A stretch of DNA of 64,000 nt from assembly GCA_003586115.2 (NCBI GenBank), contig QVOM02000001.1, positions 14,893,291 through 14,957,290 of the forward strand. Direction: 5' to 3'. Both the position numbers and the translations under genes were made by a program. Shown here piece after piece: positions 26,701-38,700 of the stretch (within the stretch, counting starts at the first letter, position 1; the number at the start of each line of letters is the position of its first letter). Under the pieces are notes generated by a model. The model was not told where the DNA came from and ran no database searches. It saw only the letters and a program-made list of their open reading frames with translations. Source of the stretch: Salvator merianae. Its lineage: Eukaryota > Chordata > Lepidosauria > Squamata > Teiidae.

Positions 26701-29700
26701 TGAAGGTAGAACATTTAACCTAGCAAGTGTAAAAGCTCTGCATTGTTTAGAGACTAATAGTAAGTTTAAGTAATTGGCAGGCTGAAACAGTTTAGCTGGC
26801 AAAACATCTTTCAGTTATCTGGCTACTCTTGTTTTGCTGATTGCTAGGTTGGTTTTGGTTTGATCCACTGTTAGCAGCATTTGGAACAATGCCAGAACAG
26901 ATCCTGGGACAGCTTGGACAGGCAATACTATTCATCCTGGCACCGGGGGCAAAATATTTGGGGAGAGCCTTGAACTTGGCTGCTTTCATGTCTTTCAAGC
27001 ACGAGAAGGCAGAAGGTTCATGATTTAGCTTCAGACTCAATAATCCACAACCTATTTTTCTGAAACACCAACACCAGAGAATATCCATAGCTGGCAGAAC
27101 TTTGAGGAAGCAAAGCCTTCAAATTAGACTGTGGGCCTTTCTGCACTTTCTACCTTAGAATGGGATAATTATAGTCCAGCTGCTCCTGGTATAGCTGTGG
27201 AGCGCTTCACATCTGTACCAGGAGCAGCTGGTCTATAATAATCCCATTCTAAGGTAGAAAGTGCAGAAAGGCCCATTGTCTATTTGAAACTTTTCAATTG
27301 GGATGTAAGTTAATACTTATAAGCATACAAAGGCCCTTACAAACACAAACATAAGTAATAGATTTCTTTTTTTTTAACATCTTACATACAGTTGGAGAGA
27401 AATGAAATCTAAAATTTTAAAATCTCCCAAGATATTCTTTCCTGTAAATGTGCACCCCCATACAGAATGCTGTAGTTTTATTCTCTTCTCATTTACGGTT
27501 GCAGTGTAAGAAATATCGAGATCAGCTGCCACCGCAAAGAAAAGAAATCCTACAGGACAAACTATGTGCCAGTGAACTTTTCCGGGGCAAGAAAAGTTTG
27601 TACCCTATAAGGTAAGAGCAAGAAGGTAGAATCAGCATCATCCCAAGCAAGTTTGAGCCATCAAGATTGGAGCAGCTTAGATGAGAGAGTGGCAAGGACA
27701 GAAAGATCTATATGGGTGGAGGCATTTAGGGTCCAAGCCATTTAGGGCTTCATATGTTAGGGTCAGCACCTTGAATTGGGCCTGGTAACAAATGGGCAAC
27801 TAATGCAGATCGACCGGCATGGTTTGGTCTAGTCATAAATACCAGTTAGTGGCCTAACTGCTGAATTTTGCACTAGCTGTAGCTTCTGGACTGTCTTCAA
27901 GGGCAGTCCATATATAGTGTATTACAGTAACCCGACCTGGAGGTTGCCAGAGCACAAGTCACAGTACTCAAGATACAGGAAAGGCTCTATACAGGAAAGG
28001 CTGAAGTTGGCAAACCAGCTGGAGCTGTGAATAAGCAACCCTGGCTACTGCTGCTACCTGAGCCTCAAGTAACAATAATCAATCCAGCAGTACCCCCACA
28101 TTTCGCACTTGCTTCTCCTAAACCCTTACATTAGACTCTGTACCCCTGTCTTCTTTGGATTGTTTCAATTTATTCACTGCCTCTTCTGACTTAGAAGGAA
28201 TGGAGGGATACAATCATGCCTTGGTACTTGTCATTAGTTCGTTCTGGGAGGTGCAATGAATACCAAAGACGCTGAGTACCAAACAAATTTTTCCCATAAG
28301 GAATAATGTAAATAAATTTAATGCGTTCCCAAACAAAAGACAGTGCACATTTTAAGGGTAATATGTAAAAAGATAGAGTTACATATCATTACTTTACATG
28401 AGAAATAAACCTAAAAATTAATAAATACCTGTACAGCAATTAGATTAAATGCACAAAATGACCACAGAAGCCATGATAAGACCACAAGGGGATGTGCGCA
28501 GGGCAAGAGCTACCACGCGACTAATATGTGACCCCTTTGTTTGGGCTGGAAAGGGTAGCGAGTCATGAGGCAACCTGCACCGACAAGTTCTAACTTGCAC
28601 GTTGAGTACCAAATAAACGATGAGTATTAAGGCAAAATATTCATGTCAAAATGCATTGAGTACCAAATTTGACGAGTTTCAAGGCAATTGAGTACCAAGG
28701 TACCACTGTATAGCTCAGTGTCCTCAGCTTACAACTCACTTCAGATCTCCTGACATTTGCTACCAGCCTTGTGGTTTGTACTTTCAGCCTCCCACAGCCT
28801 TTCCAAGGAGATTACCTGGGTCTGAAAGAGAACTCTAGGTATCGTAAACTCCACAGCGCAGCTGATGGCAAGCTAGTTATGGCTGACAGCGTGAAGAAAG
28901 TCAACCGAGGAAATGGAAAGGTGAGAAAATATCCTACTCTCCTCACCTCAGAAAGCAGTCAGGAATAGAAGTGAGGGGTTGGGGGTGCACATGATGTTCC
29001 TCACATCTCACTGCTCCTCCTGAGGTAATGCTGTAGTGGAGGCAACACTTGTCTGCTGTATAGATAATGAGCCTGGTTCTCACTGACTGCAGACCTCCAG
29101 ATAGGTGCTATGTATATCCACATTTGCTTTGCTTGATGCCCTGCAGCGGTTTCATTTGTAGCCATTGACCTTGTTGGCAGAGGCTGGTGGGAATCCAACA
29201 CAGCTGGAGGTCAAAAGGGCCCCTTCCAGACAGGATGTTGAAATTGTATGAAGCTGGTCTTTGAAGAGGAGCTTGCTCATGCTGTTCTGTCAAAGCTGAG
29301 CCCAAACCGCTCCTCCAAAAATGGAAGGTGCCTTGATGGAAAAGTGGAACAAGTTTCTGTTCAAAAGATGGAGCAGATCAAGAGAAAGCCACACAATTTC
29401 GATGGCATTTTTGCCTTCCAGTGGGAGCTTTTCCATTACCTTGCCTTTTGTGGGGGTCAAGAATGCTACACAGATCATGATCTACCCTGATTCCCTGTTT
29501 TGGCCATTTGGGGCCAAAAGACCAAGGGGGAGAGGAAAGGAAAGCAGAATGTAACTTCTGCTCTCTATTAAGCTGCCTGCCTAATAAGGTGACTTAGGAA
29601 CTTCCTACTAAGGACAGCTAGAAACTGTCCTCATCAGAGGTCCTATCTCTTATCCATGCTATATTTTATAGAGAATGTTTTTCTCAAAATGCTGATTCTT

Positions 29701-32700
29701 ATGCAAGTAAACTGGAACAATTACATCAGTGGGCTGTGGAAAAATTTTAGAAAGAAAAAAAAATCTTGGAATAAGATAGCTAAAAGAAGTCTGGGCATGT
29801 CTGTGGGGCCGATATCTGCCTCATTTCACCTCCATTATCTGCAGTATGCATTTGCACTTTGTAAGGCTGCTACAAGGATTATTCATAGGAGACAGTGCAA
29901 AGCAGGAATAAAAAGCAGCATTTTTTATTCTTTAATGCTGCAGATAATTCAAAACTCTTTACAAATATTATCTAATTTAGATGGGCAGACACAAAAGATA
30001 GGGGTCTTGCACTTTCCATAGCTAATCAGAATGGGAAATTACGCGGCATTCCAAGTAAGAACTGTTGGAATTCTCTTTCAGTACAACTATGAATAGTGCA
30101 GAAACTATGGGTCTTTCTGCACTTGCTCTTAAGCCTGTCCAGAAAGGGGTCCAGGAGCCTCCTTTCCACATGGTGGACTGGATTAAGGCAGGCCGCACCC
30201 CTGTCTGCATTGGATAGAATGTAGCCTGAACTAGGCGGCCAAAATGGCCGCCTAGACTGAATATTGGTAGACCTTTGGTCCAGGGGCCACTAGAATGGAA
30301 CAGGGAGGCATGCAGAAGGGTGCACACCTCCTTATTCTGGTTTATCAAGGGGACCCATTTCGGAATATGTCCCTTTGGGGCTCCAAGACCAGGAACTAAA
30401 GTTTCTGGCCATCAGAGTCCTCACAGCAGGCCCTGAAGCTTGAGTGATCTTTGGAGCAGCTTGAGATAGCTTGGGAGCAGGACAGGGACAGGCTGTTGAA
30501 GTGCAGATGACCTTGTTCTGGGACAGCTGGACCACTCCAGCAGGGAACTGTTCCAGTAGGAGTGGTTTCAGTTGAAGAGGTCTAGCCCAGGCAAGTGCAG
30601 AAACACTCTCTGGGCATTTTCGCCCTTACCATGTTAGAAAAGGATAATTATTCTGTTCTAATGTGGTATTGACCAAGCAGTGCAGACACTGTCTGCACTC
30701 CATGGCCCTAGTGCCTTACCTGAAGCAGGCTACTAGCATTCACACTGTGTACGCCGATAGCCTTACGTGATGCTTACTGTGACAAATGCCAAGGCTGTGC
30801 AGCGTGCAGGCATGCATAGGCACGCACAGGTACGATCACCTGATTTCATAGGCCCAACTGCCATGCTGCAAGGTACGTGTGGTCATACTTTACCAGGAGC
30901 TGACTGTCAGCTCCCAGTACAGATGTGGGGCACAAATTTGTGCTCCACAGCTAAGAGTGATCAGGAGCAGCGTTATGCTGCTTCTGGCCACTTGGGCCTG
31001 TGTCAAGTGCAGACCTACTTTGCTAGCAAGTGTCCTTGTCGCTTGTTAGCAACAAGTGCTAATTGGCCCCCTGTCTCTTGCATCCAGCCCCCTGTCTTAG
31101 TGAGATAGTGTCTATAAAGAGCTTTGGACATAAGCGCTGTTAAAAACACAGTTATTGTTCTGATTCAGTTAGGTGCAATGCTGGATTTGTGCGCCGTGGT
31201 CTAATTTAACCAAACAGCTCATAGTTGTGTGTGTGTTTAAAGGATCCTTGCTTTTAGCTTTGGTCCTGAATAAAATGCTAGCAGCTACTTTAACTGGAAT
31301 GAACTTCCATGTCCAATTGCAAGTATGACTCTGAGGCTGTAGTCACATGCAATAAAAAAAAGCATCTCTGAGGAGGCTTCAAAACAGTTTAGATATAGTT
31401 GGCAGGTGGGATCGTCCACACGTTCGTCTGCCCCTCCCTGCTCTCACGAACATTCCAGGCTATAAAAGAAGGATGAGAAATGAGATGAGAACATGAGTGC
31501 CGCTCACTGCCAAGGCATTTTTGAGCCACTCTTTATTTCTGTGTGTAGTTGCAGCTTGAATCAGTGGTAGTCGGTGGGCCAGAAGGAGAGGAAGCAGCAA
31601 GGCAGGGGCAGTCTGTTGTGAAGTATTCAAGATGGTAAATTTCCTCATCTCTTTATTCCAGACCTCTTCTCGACTCCTCATCCTCACCAAGAGCCATGTC
31701 ATCCTGGCTGACTCCAAAGCTGCCCAGCCTAAAACTGTGATCACCCTGAGTGACGTCGATAGTGTTTCTGTCAGCCGCTACACGGATGGCTTATTTGTTT
31801 TGCACATTAGAGAGGTATTGAAATGCAGCAGAAAGACCCTGCTACCATCAGAATGGGGGAGGGGCATGCCTTTGATGACACAGTGCAGAATTAAATAAGA
31901 AGAAAATGGATTGTGCTACTTTTAAGCATGGCATTGCCATATCAAAGTTGCAAAGAAATCATCCTCAGATTTGGCAAGAGTGTGGATGAAACGTCCACGG
32001 GTAATTAAAACAAAAATGACAGCTAGGAGCAATGCAAGAAAGAATTTGCTTCACGTAGCTTTTCAGCTGGATTGTCGAACAGTTATTTCGTAGTTGGCAG
32101 TTGTTCACAGGAAGGAGCAGGTCTGTGAATGATGCACAGGCTTAGAATGTACAGCTTGCATGTGGATTATTATCTTGAGCAGCTTGTGAAAAAACAAACG
32201 TGAAGAAATATGAATGACTCGAAACAGCCCCAGGCCATTTGGAAAAACATAAAAGCTGATAAAGCTAGTGTGGACAAGTTCCTAGGTGGGAGCTGCTCCT
32301 GTGGAGAATAGGGGAACTTTGTTATGAGTAAATAAGCACAGGGTTGTTACTGATGGTTCATTCATCGTTCTTTTTTTAATGGATTGAAAAGTGAGTTGTT
32401 CTACTGCATGCCTTTCCCGAATGTCCTCCCTTCAGAGGCATTTCTTCCAAGTATCAGGCCTTTGAATGAAAAGAGAAGCAGATGAGGATTTAACCCCTTT
32501 CTCTCACCAACTGCTTTGCTCTGCTTGAAATAATCGCTCTCCCACCCCTCCTTTGCAGCACCTGCAGGGCTGAGTGGTGGTTTCCCAGCTTGCCTGTGGT
32601 CTCCCTGCAGTGTGACATACCAGGCTTTGATGTGGGATGCCTGCCATGTCAGATCAAAGCTTGTTTGCTGTCCTGCAGAGAGATTGCAACCAAGCAGAGT

Positions 32701-35700
32701 ATCTCTCTGTCCCTCAGGCCCTTCCTGCATGCTGACTACTGGAACTGTAGCAGGACCACCACCATTGCTCCTTTATTCCTTCCTGCCTATTTTGCAGGGA
32801 TTGGGATTTGGTATGCATGTACCCCCACTCACACTTTTTTGTTCCTGTTCTCTGCTCCGTATCTAGGATTGCCAGCTATGCCTAGACAGACTTCTATATG
32901 TGCAAGTATTATTAAAATGATCCGAGTCCCAAGCATCAAAGATTGCCCAGGCTCACTTCCACTTGCTTTAGTAAACCTAACTAAATCAGTGACCAGTATT
33001 ATAACCACTGTCAGGCACAGATATGGGCTAGCTAATAAGGTGGACAGTAGTTAATGGTAGGAAACTCTGAAGGCCAGAGGAAGGACCAAATAAAGGTAAA
33101 GGTGTCTCTGAGCTGAGTCTGACTGTTGGCGATGGCATGGGCAGATCAATGCATTTTTTCCTGGCAACAAGTGGGTAACTATTGTCATCTTTTGGGAAAT
33201 TGTTTGGCTTCCAAGGGTGCCTCCAGATGGCAGAAGGCAATTGCAGGATCTTCTTGAGATCCCACAATGGCTTCTCGCTGCCTCTCCAGATGGCAGGAAG
33301 CAATCCTGGGCTCTTACCCCCATCTGCCAGCTCCTTGCATTATTGTTCCTGTTCTAAATAGCCAGATGCTAGCCAAGTGCCTGCCCACTTCTTTCTGTTT
33401 TTATTCCCATGCTTGACTAGCATCTGGGTATTTGGGACAGGAACAAAAATGCAAGGAGCTAGCAGACAGAAGTAAGCAATTGGTATTATGGGAAACCTGG
33501 CATCATTGTCAGATTTCCTGTTATAATGATGTTTTGGGATATCGCCTCGATATCCCAGGATTATATTGGGACTGCCATAGATATGTGTGGCATTCCCAAT
33601 ATAGTCTCGGAAGAATTGTGGGTTTTAACCCACCTCTGGAGGCACCCTCAGTCTAGCTTACAGCATCTGATATTCCCAGGGAATCTCCCATCCTAGTACT
33701 AACTAGTGCTTAACCTTCAAAAGCAGACAAAACCAGCCCAGGGCAGCCTAAATGCTGAGGCAAAAGGATGAAGACAGTGTTGGAAATGGGGCTTGATTTT
33801 TAATTCTTTCTTTTCAGTCTTCCACAGCAGCTTCAAGGGGAGACTTCCTGCTTATCAGTGACCATCTGATTGAATTAGTTGCTCGGCTGCACCAGACTGT
33901 TTTGGAGGCTACAAAGCAAAAACTGAAACTCCACGTGGCTGACGAGTAAGAGCATAATCAATAGTGGGTGGAGGATAGAGAGAAGGGTGGATTTTAGATC
34001 ACATACCGGAGCTCTTGGAAGTCTTTGCTATACTGGTCTTCCTATTGCAGAGAAAGCCTCTTTGCTTGCATTGAAAAGGATGTAGGATCACTGGGGATCA
34101 AACCTAGTTTGGTGCAAGGCAAGTTGCGTCTCCCAGTCACTACTGTGCCCCCTTGTCTTATCTCCCAGGTAAACTGGCACAGATCTGTGCCAACTTGCTC
34201 TGAAGGAGGCAGTTTTGTTAGATACCAGGGTGTGATGTCTCAGACCTCACACAGCAGCCCCTGTCAACAAGGCCAATGGGGAGGAATAAGGAGTTTTAGT
34301 CTAACAGTGCCAAGTGGCTGCAGGCTTCGCAGCTGTGCTTTACAAGATAATTGGCTTTACCCAGCTGTACCTGAAGGTGTCTTGCCTCCACACTGTTCAG
34401 CACTTCAATCCCTAAATGAATGTTGGCAATGGGATAATAGTTAGTTAAGGCCCCTAGAGTAGGGCTGTGCACAAATGAAATTCACACTTTCGTTTCACTG
34501 TCAAAGCAATAACCCGTATTTTTGCCTTATCAGTGAATCGCAATAGTGAAAAACCACTTTTTCACATTCGTTTTTACAGTTTTTCTGATGTTTTCCCCCT
34601 GAAAATGCCCTTTTCATGGGGAAAAAACATAGCAAAAATGTGAATATTTGATCAAATACCTTGTTTTCATGAAGGGGTGACTGTTGCGTTTTGCTCGAAT
34701 CCTGGAAATGCAAAAAACTGCATTCTCCATTTGATGACTGCGAAATATTTGATCACATTTGTGAATGTGAAAGTGGTTGTGCACATCTGTATCCTAGATT
34801 TTAGGGAATACATCTTGTGAAGGCCTTCAAAGTGGCTAGAACATCTGATTCTGGGGTGAGCCAGTTGGGGTGGACCTACCCAGCTAGTCTTTTTTGGCTA
34901 GCAATAACAAAAAGCCAAGCTAAGGGAGTCAGTAGGCTGCATTCCTTCATGTGCCTTGACTGTGACCTCAATAAATGCAACTCAGGCTGCATTTATACCT
35001 TCTGATTGGTGAGCCAACTTGATGGAAGAGCCAATCCACCTGTGCCTTGTTGGCTCCCTGGTGCTATCCAAGCCAGGGGAGCTGTGCGGATACAACGTCA
35101 GCAGTAAATTTACAATGAGGGACAAAAGGCTACTATTAATTGACTCAATATGACAGGGCACCCTCAGAGTATTAAAGTCCTGCACTTCCATCAAGGCACC
35201 CTGCCAGCCACCTCAAATAGCATGGGGACCTTCAAGGGGTTTGTGGTGGGGGCATTTGAACTCTCCACCCTGGGGACAGTCTTCAGTCATCTACCCACAT
35301 GGGCCTATAAATGTAGCCTGATTCCAAATTCATATTCTCTGCAATTGCTCAATGATGATATTCCCATGGAGGCCAAAGGGTTGTGTGTTTTCCCCCCCCA
35401 AATACCTCGCAAGCTTTTCATAAAACATCTAAATCCTTTTGACTGCTGTGGGTCTTGGATTAGCATTCCTTTGGCGGGGGCAGCTGCACTTTGGTGTAAA
35501 ACTGACTGGTAAGTTCTGCCTGAGCACTACGGGCGCATGCTGTAGACAGCAGTTCTGACCTGGGAAAAGCGTCCCAGGCCAGGAATGCAGCAGGCCACTT
35601 GCAGCACATGGTGACTGGGGGCATTTTGCAGCACCCCAGAAACAACCCCAGAAGCAGGCCACCTTCTGGACTCTGATGGGCTTTGGAATGGGGCTCAGGC

Positions 35701-38700
35701 CACTGCCTGCATGGTAGTGGTGGGAACAGGGAAAACATCTAAAATGCTTTCTCAAACAATTGTAATGGCCATGCTCCTCTTGCATGGGGACTGAATTTTG
35801 CTGGGCAGAGCACCTAGTGGACTCAGTCCTAGGAACAAAGCGAACCTTGTTCCCAGCCCCACCCTTCCTGGGTTTCTTGGAGCCAGGGTGCAGGGCCAGA
35901 CCTTCGGAGGCTAAATAAGAATTCTGAGAGAGGAGGAGGAGGAGGAGGAGGAATTGGGAGTGAAAAAGAAGGCTAGTCTTTTCCATTTAAATAATGCTTT
36001 AGGTCTTTTAGCATATGTTACGTAATTCAATAACACGAGGTTTTAAATTCATTTTATTGAAAATTAACAGATTTATACAATGTTTTATCTTCCCGTTGTT
36101 TTCATGGGTTTTAATTAATTTAATTTTATTGTTTATATACACTCCCTGATGAAAGTTCTTGTGACCAAATTGTGATGGGGCTTTATAAACAACAAATACG
36201 AAGTTCCCTTTCCTAAGTACCTTGGGTCTCGGGTCATTTCTGCATTTACCTCTCATGGACCACTCCAGTGAGACTGAATTAGCTGGAGACCTTTTTTTAA
36301 AAAAAAAAAAGTCTAACAGTATCCTGGACTGGGTGGACATTTTGGGCCACATAGTCCAGTCTACACTCCATCCAATGCAGATGGAGCGTACTAGCAGGGA
36401 ATGGGTCCTCCCTTATACCACGCCAAGATATGGAAGCGAGGCTCCTGGACTACTTGCTAACGTGGTTTAAGGGTAAGTGCTGAAATGTCCTTTGTCTTCC
36501 TTCTTACAAATAGATGTTCCATTTAGCAAACTCAGTCACTTTGTAAGAGGGTCATGGTAGTAACAACCATTTTAGAAAGCATTTATTTGACACACGCCTA
36601 AATGGAACAGCTTCAGAAGATATTGTTTCTGTAGCAAATAAGCTGCAAAACACACTCCTCTGTTGTGAAACGAGTCACAGAAGTTTTAAAGGTTTTTGCA
36701 TTTTTAACATATTTCCTGCGTCAACTTGTACTTTCTTCCTTCTGGAGGTTGGATTCTTTTTTTATCATGGAAACCATTTTGCAATCAAACAACCGACTTG
36801 CAATCATGTTTTTCATCTTCCCCCTAGAGCCTTGGATCTGGCAGGTTAGCCGCAAGCAGTGAGCAAGCCAAATTTAATTAAAAATGAATTGTGGTTTAAT
36901 ATATATGAATATATCTAACTGAATTTAACACCCCATACTGCTCCTGAGGTGAGTTCAGGGAATGATGACTGCCTCTTTGAGAGATGGGGAGGTGCCTCTG
37001 GCTCTTAAAGAAGCAATGGTGCACCCCCTCCTTAAGAGGCCCTCCCTGAATTAAACTATTGCCCAGTGGCCAATATAACCTTCCTGGGCAAGGTACTGGA
37101 AACAGTTGTGGCTGCTGAACTGCAAGCATGCTCAGAGGAACCTGATTATCTAGACCCGTTTCAATCTGCCTCCAGGCCTGGTTATGGCACTGAAACTGCT
37201 TTGGTTATCCTGGTTGATGACTTTGTCAGGGAGAAAGATGAAGTATCGCTCTGTTGGTTCTCCTGGATCTCTTTGGGATCAAACTTATCTTCCACGCTCT
37301 CTAACATCTATGTGAAGCTGCTGGGAGAGGTCATCATAAGTTTCAGAGTGAGGTGTCATCAATACACAGATAATACTCAGCTCTATCTCTCCGTGCCATC
37401 TGAATCAGGAGAAGTGGTTGAAGTGTTTGAAAGGTGCTTGGAGGCAGTAATGGGCTGGTTGGGGGGCAATAAATTGAAATTGAATCCAGACAAGACAGAG
37501 GTGCTGTGTGTTATAGGGTTTTGTGTCTATGAAGAAGGAAGGCATCCTGTTTCTGATGGGGTTTCTTGGCCCTGAATGGGACAGGTGCATAATGCAGGGG
37601 TGCTCTTGAACGCTGCGCTGACACCTGAAGTTCAGGCAGAGGCAGTGCCCAGAAACTCCTATTCCTAACTATGGCTGGCTTGCCAGCTAAAGCCTAGAGA
37701 CATGCTGAATTGCTTTGGGGTGTTTTTTTTTGCATTTCATACGAAATTGGGGTTTCTGTTAATGTTTATGCAAATACGAAGGTCCCATATTTCGCATTCG
37801 AAGTCTGAATGTGAAAGCAAAAGAAAGTGGTACATTTGTTGATTTTTGCTATTTTCACTGGGCCTATATTCTTTATGGAGACTATAATCATTTTGCTTAC
37901 CTATTGGTTGCTACCTTGCCATCAGTGATTGGTTATTGTGTTTTAGTGACTGCTTCACTAGTTTGTTGGCTGCCTTGTTTACTATTGTTTGTTTCTTGAT
38001 GCCAAGGAAACAGATATTCTATTCACTGTTTTGGAAATCTGGATGGGAGGGGGGAGTGAAAGGGACTATATAAAAGGAGAGATTCAGGGCACGTTTCACC
38101 TATTTTCTTTTGGAGCACAAGGAGTTTACTTCTTGCTTTGCTTCAGGACTGTGAGTTGTGTGGTGGTCTCACACTGCTAGTTCTGGTTGCTGGTGCTGGG
38201 TAGTGGGTTCTCCTCTTTGCAAGAAGAGAAGTTCTGCTGTTTGGTTTTTTCTCTCTCTCTCTCTCTCTCACTCACTCTCACTCTATAACTTTGTCTTATT
38301 TGCTATTGTTTTGCTTTGATTGGGGGTGTCTTCTTTTCTCCACCCTCCAATCCACCAGACAGCCAGTGCCACCCTTGTCCCACAGATTTTCCTTTCCATT
38401 ATTGTTCTAGTGCTAAAATAAGCCAGCCACCAGCAGAGTAGCTAGTTAGTTAAGTAAAGTACGTGAAGCAAGAAGTCTCTGTTATTGATACTTTAGCTGA
38501 GATGTGTGAGTGTGTATGCGTGCGTGGGGGGGGGGGGAGACCCAGCATCCTCATCTGCATCCATATCACTAGTACATCTTCCTTGGATCTACTCAGAAAG
38601 AACTCCTCCTCCCCCTTCTTAGATGAGATGCTGCTTGCTTTAGATCAGCTAAGATCAGCTGTATTGCACAGAAGGGAGACAACAGAAGAATATGGTAAGC

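Noticed and set aside
32590..33054. 154-codon plus-strand frame as an extra MYO1A exon
   Set aside because: The MYO1A frame joins cleanly from 31814 to 33818 without it, and it has no similarity to TH1.
35429..35986. 185-codon minus-strand frame in a MYO1A intron
   Set aside because: Low-complexity start over a GGA run, no domain and no splice partners.
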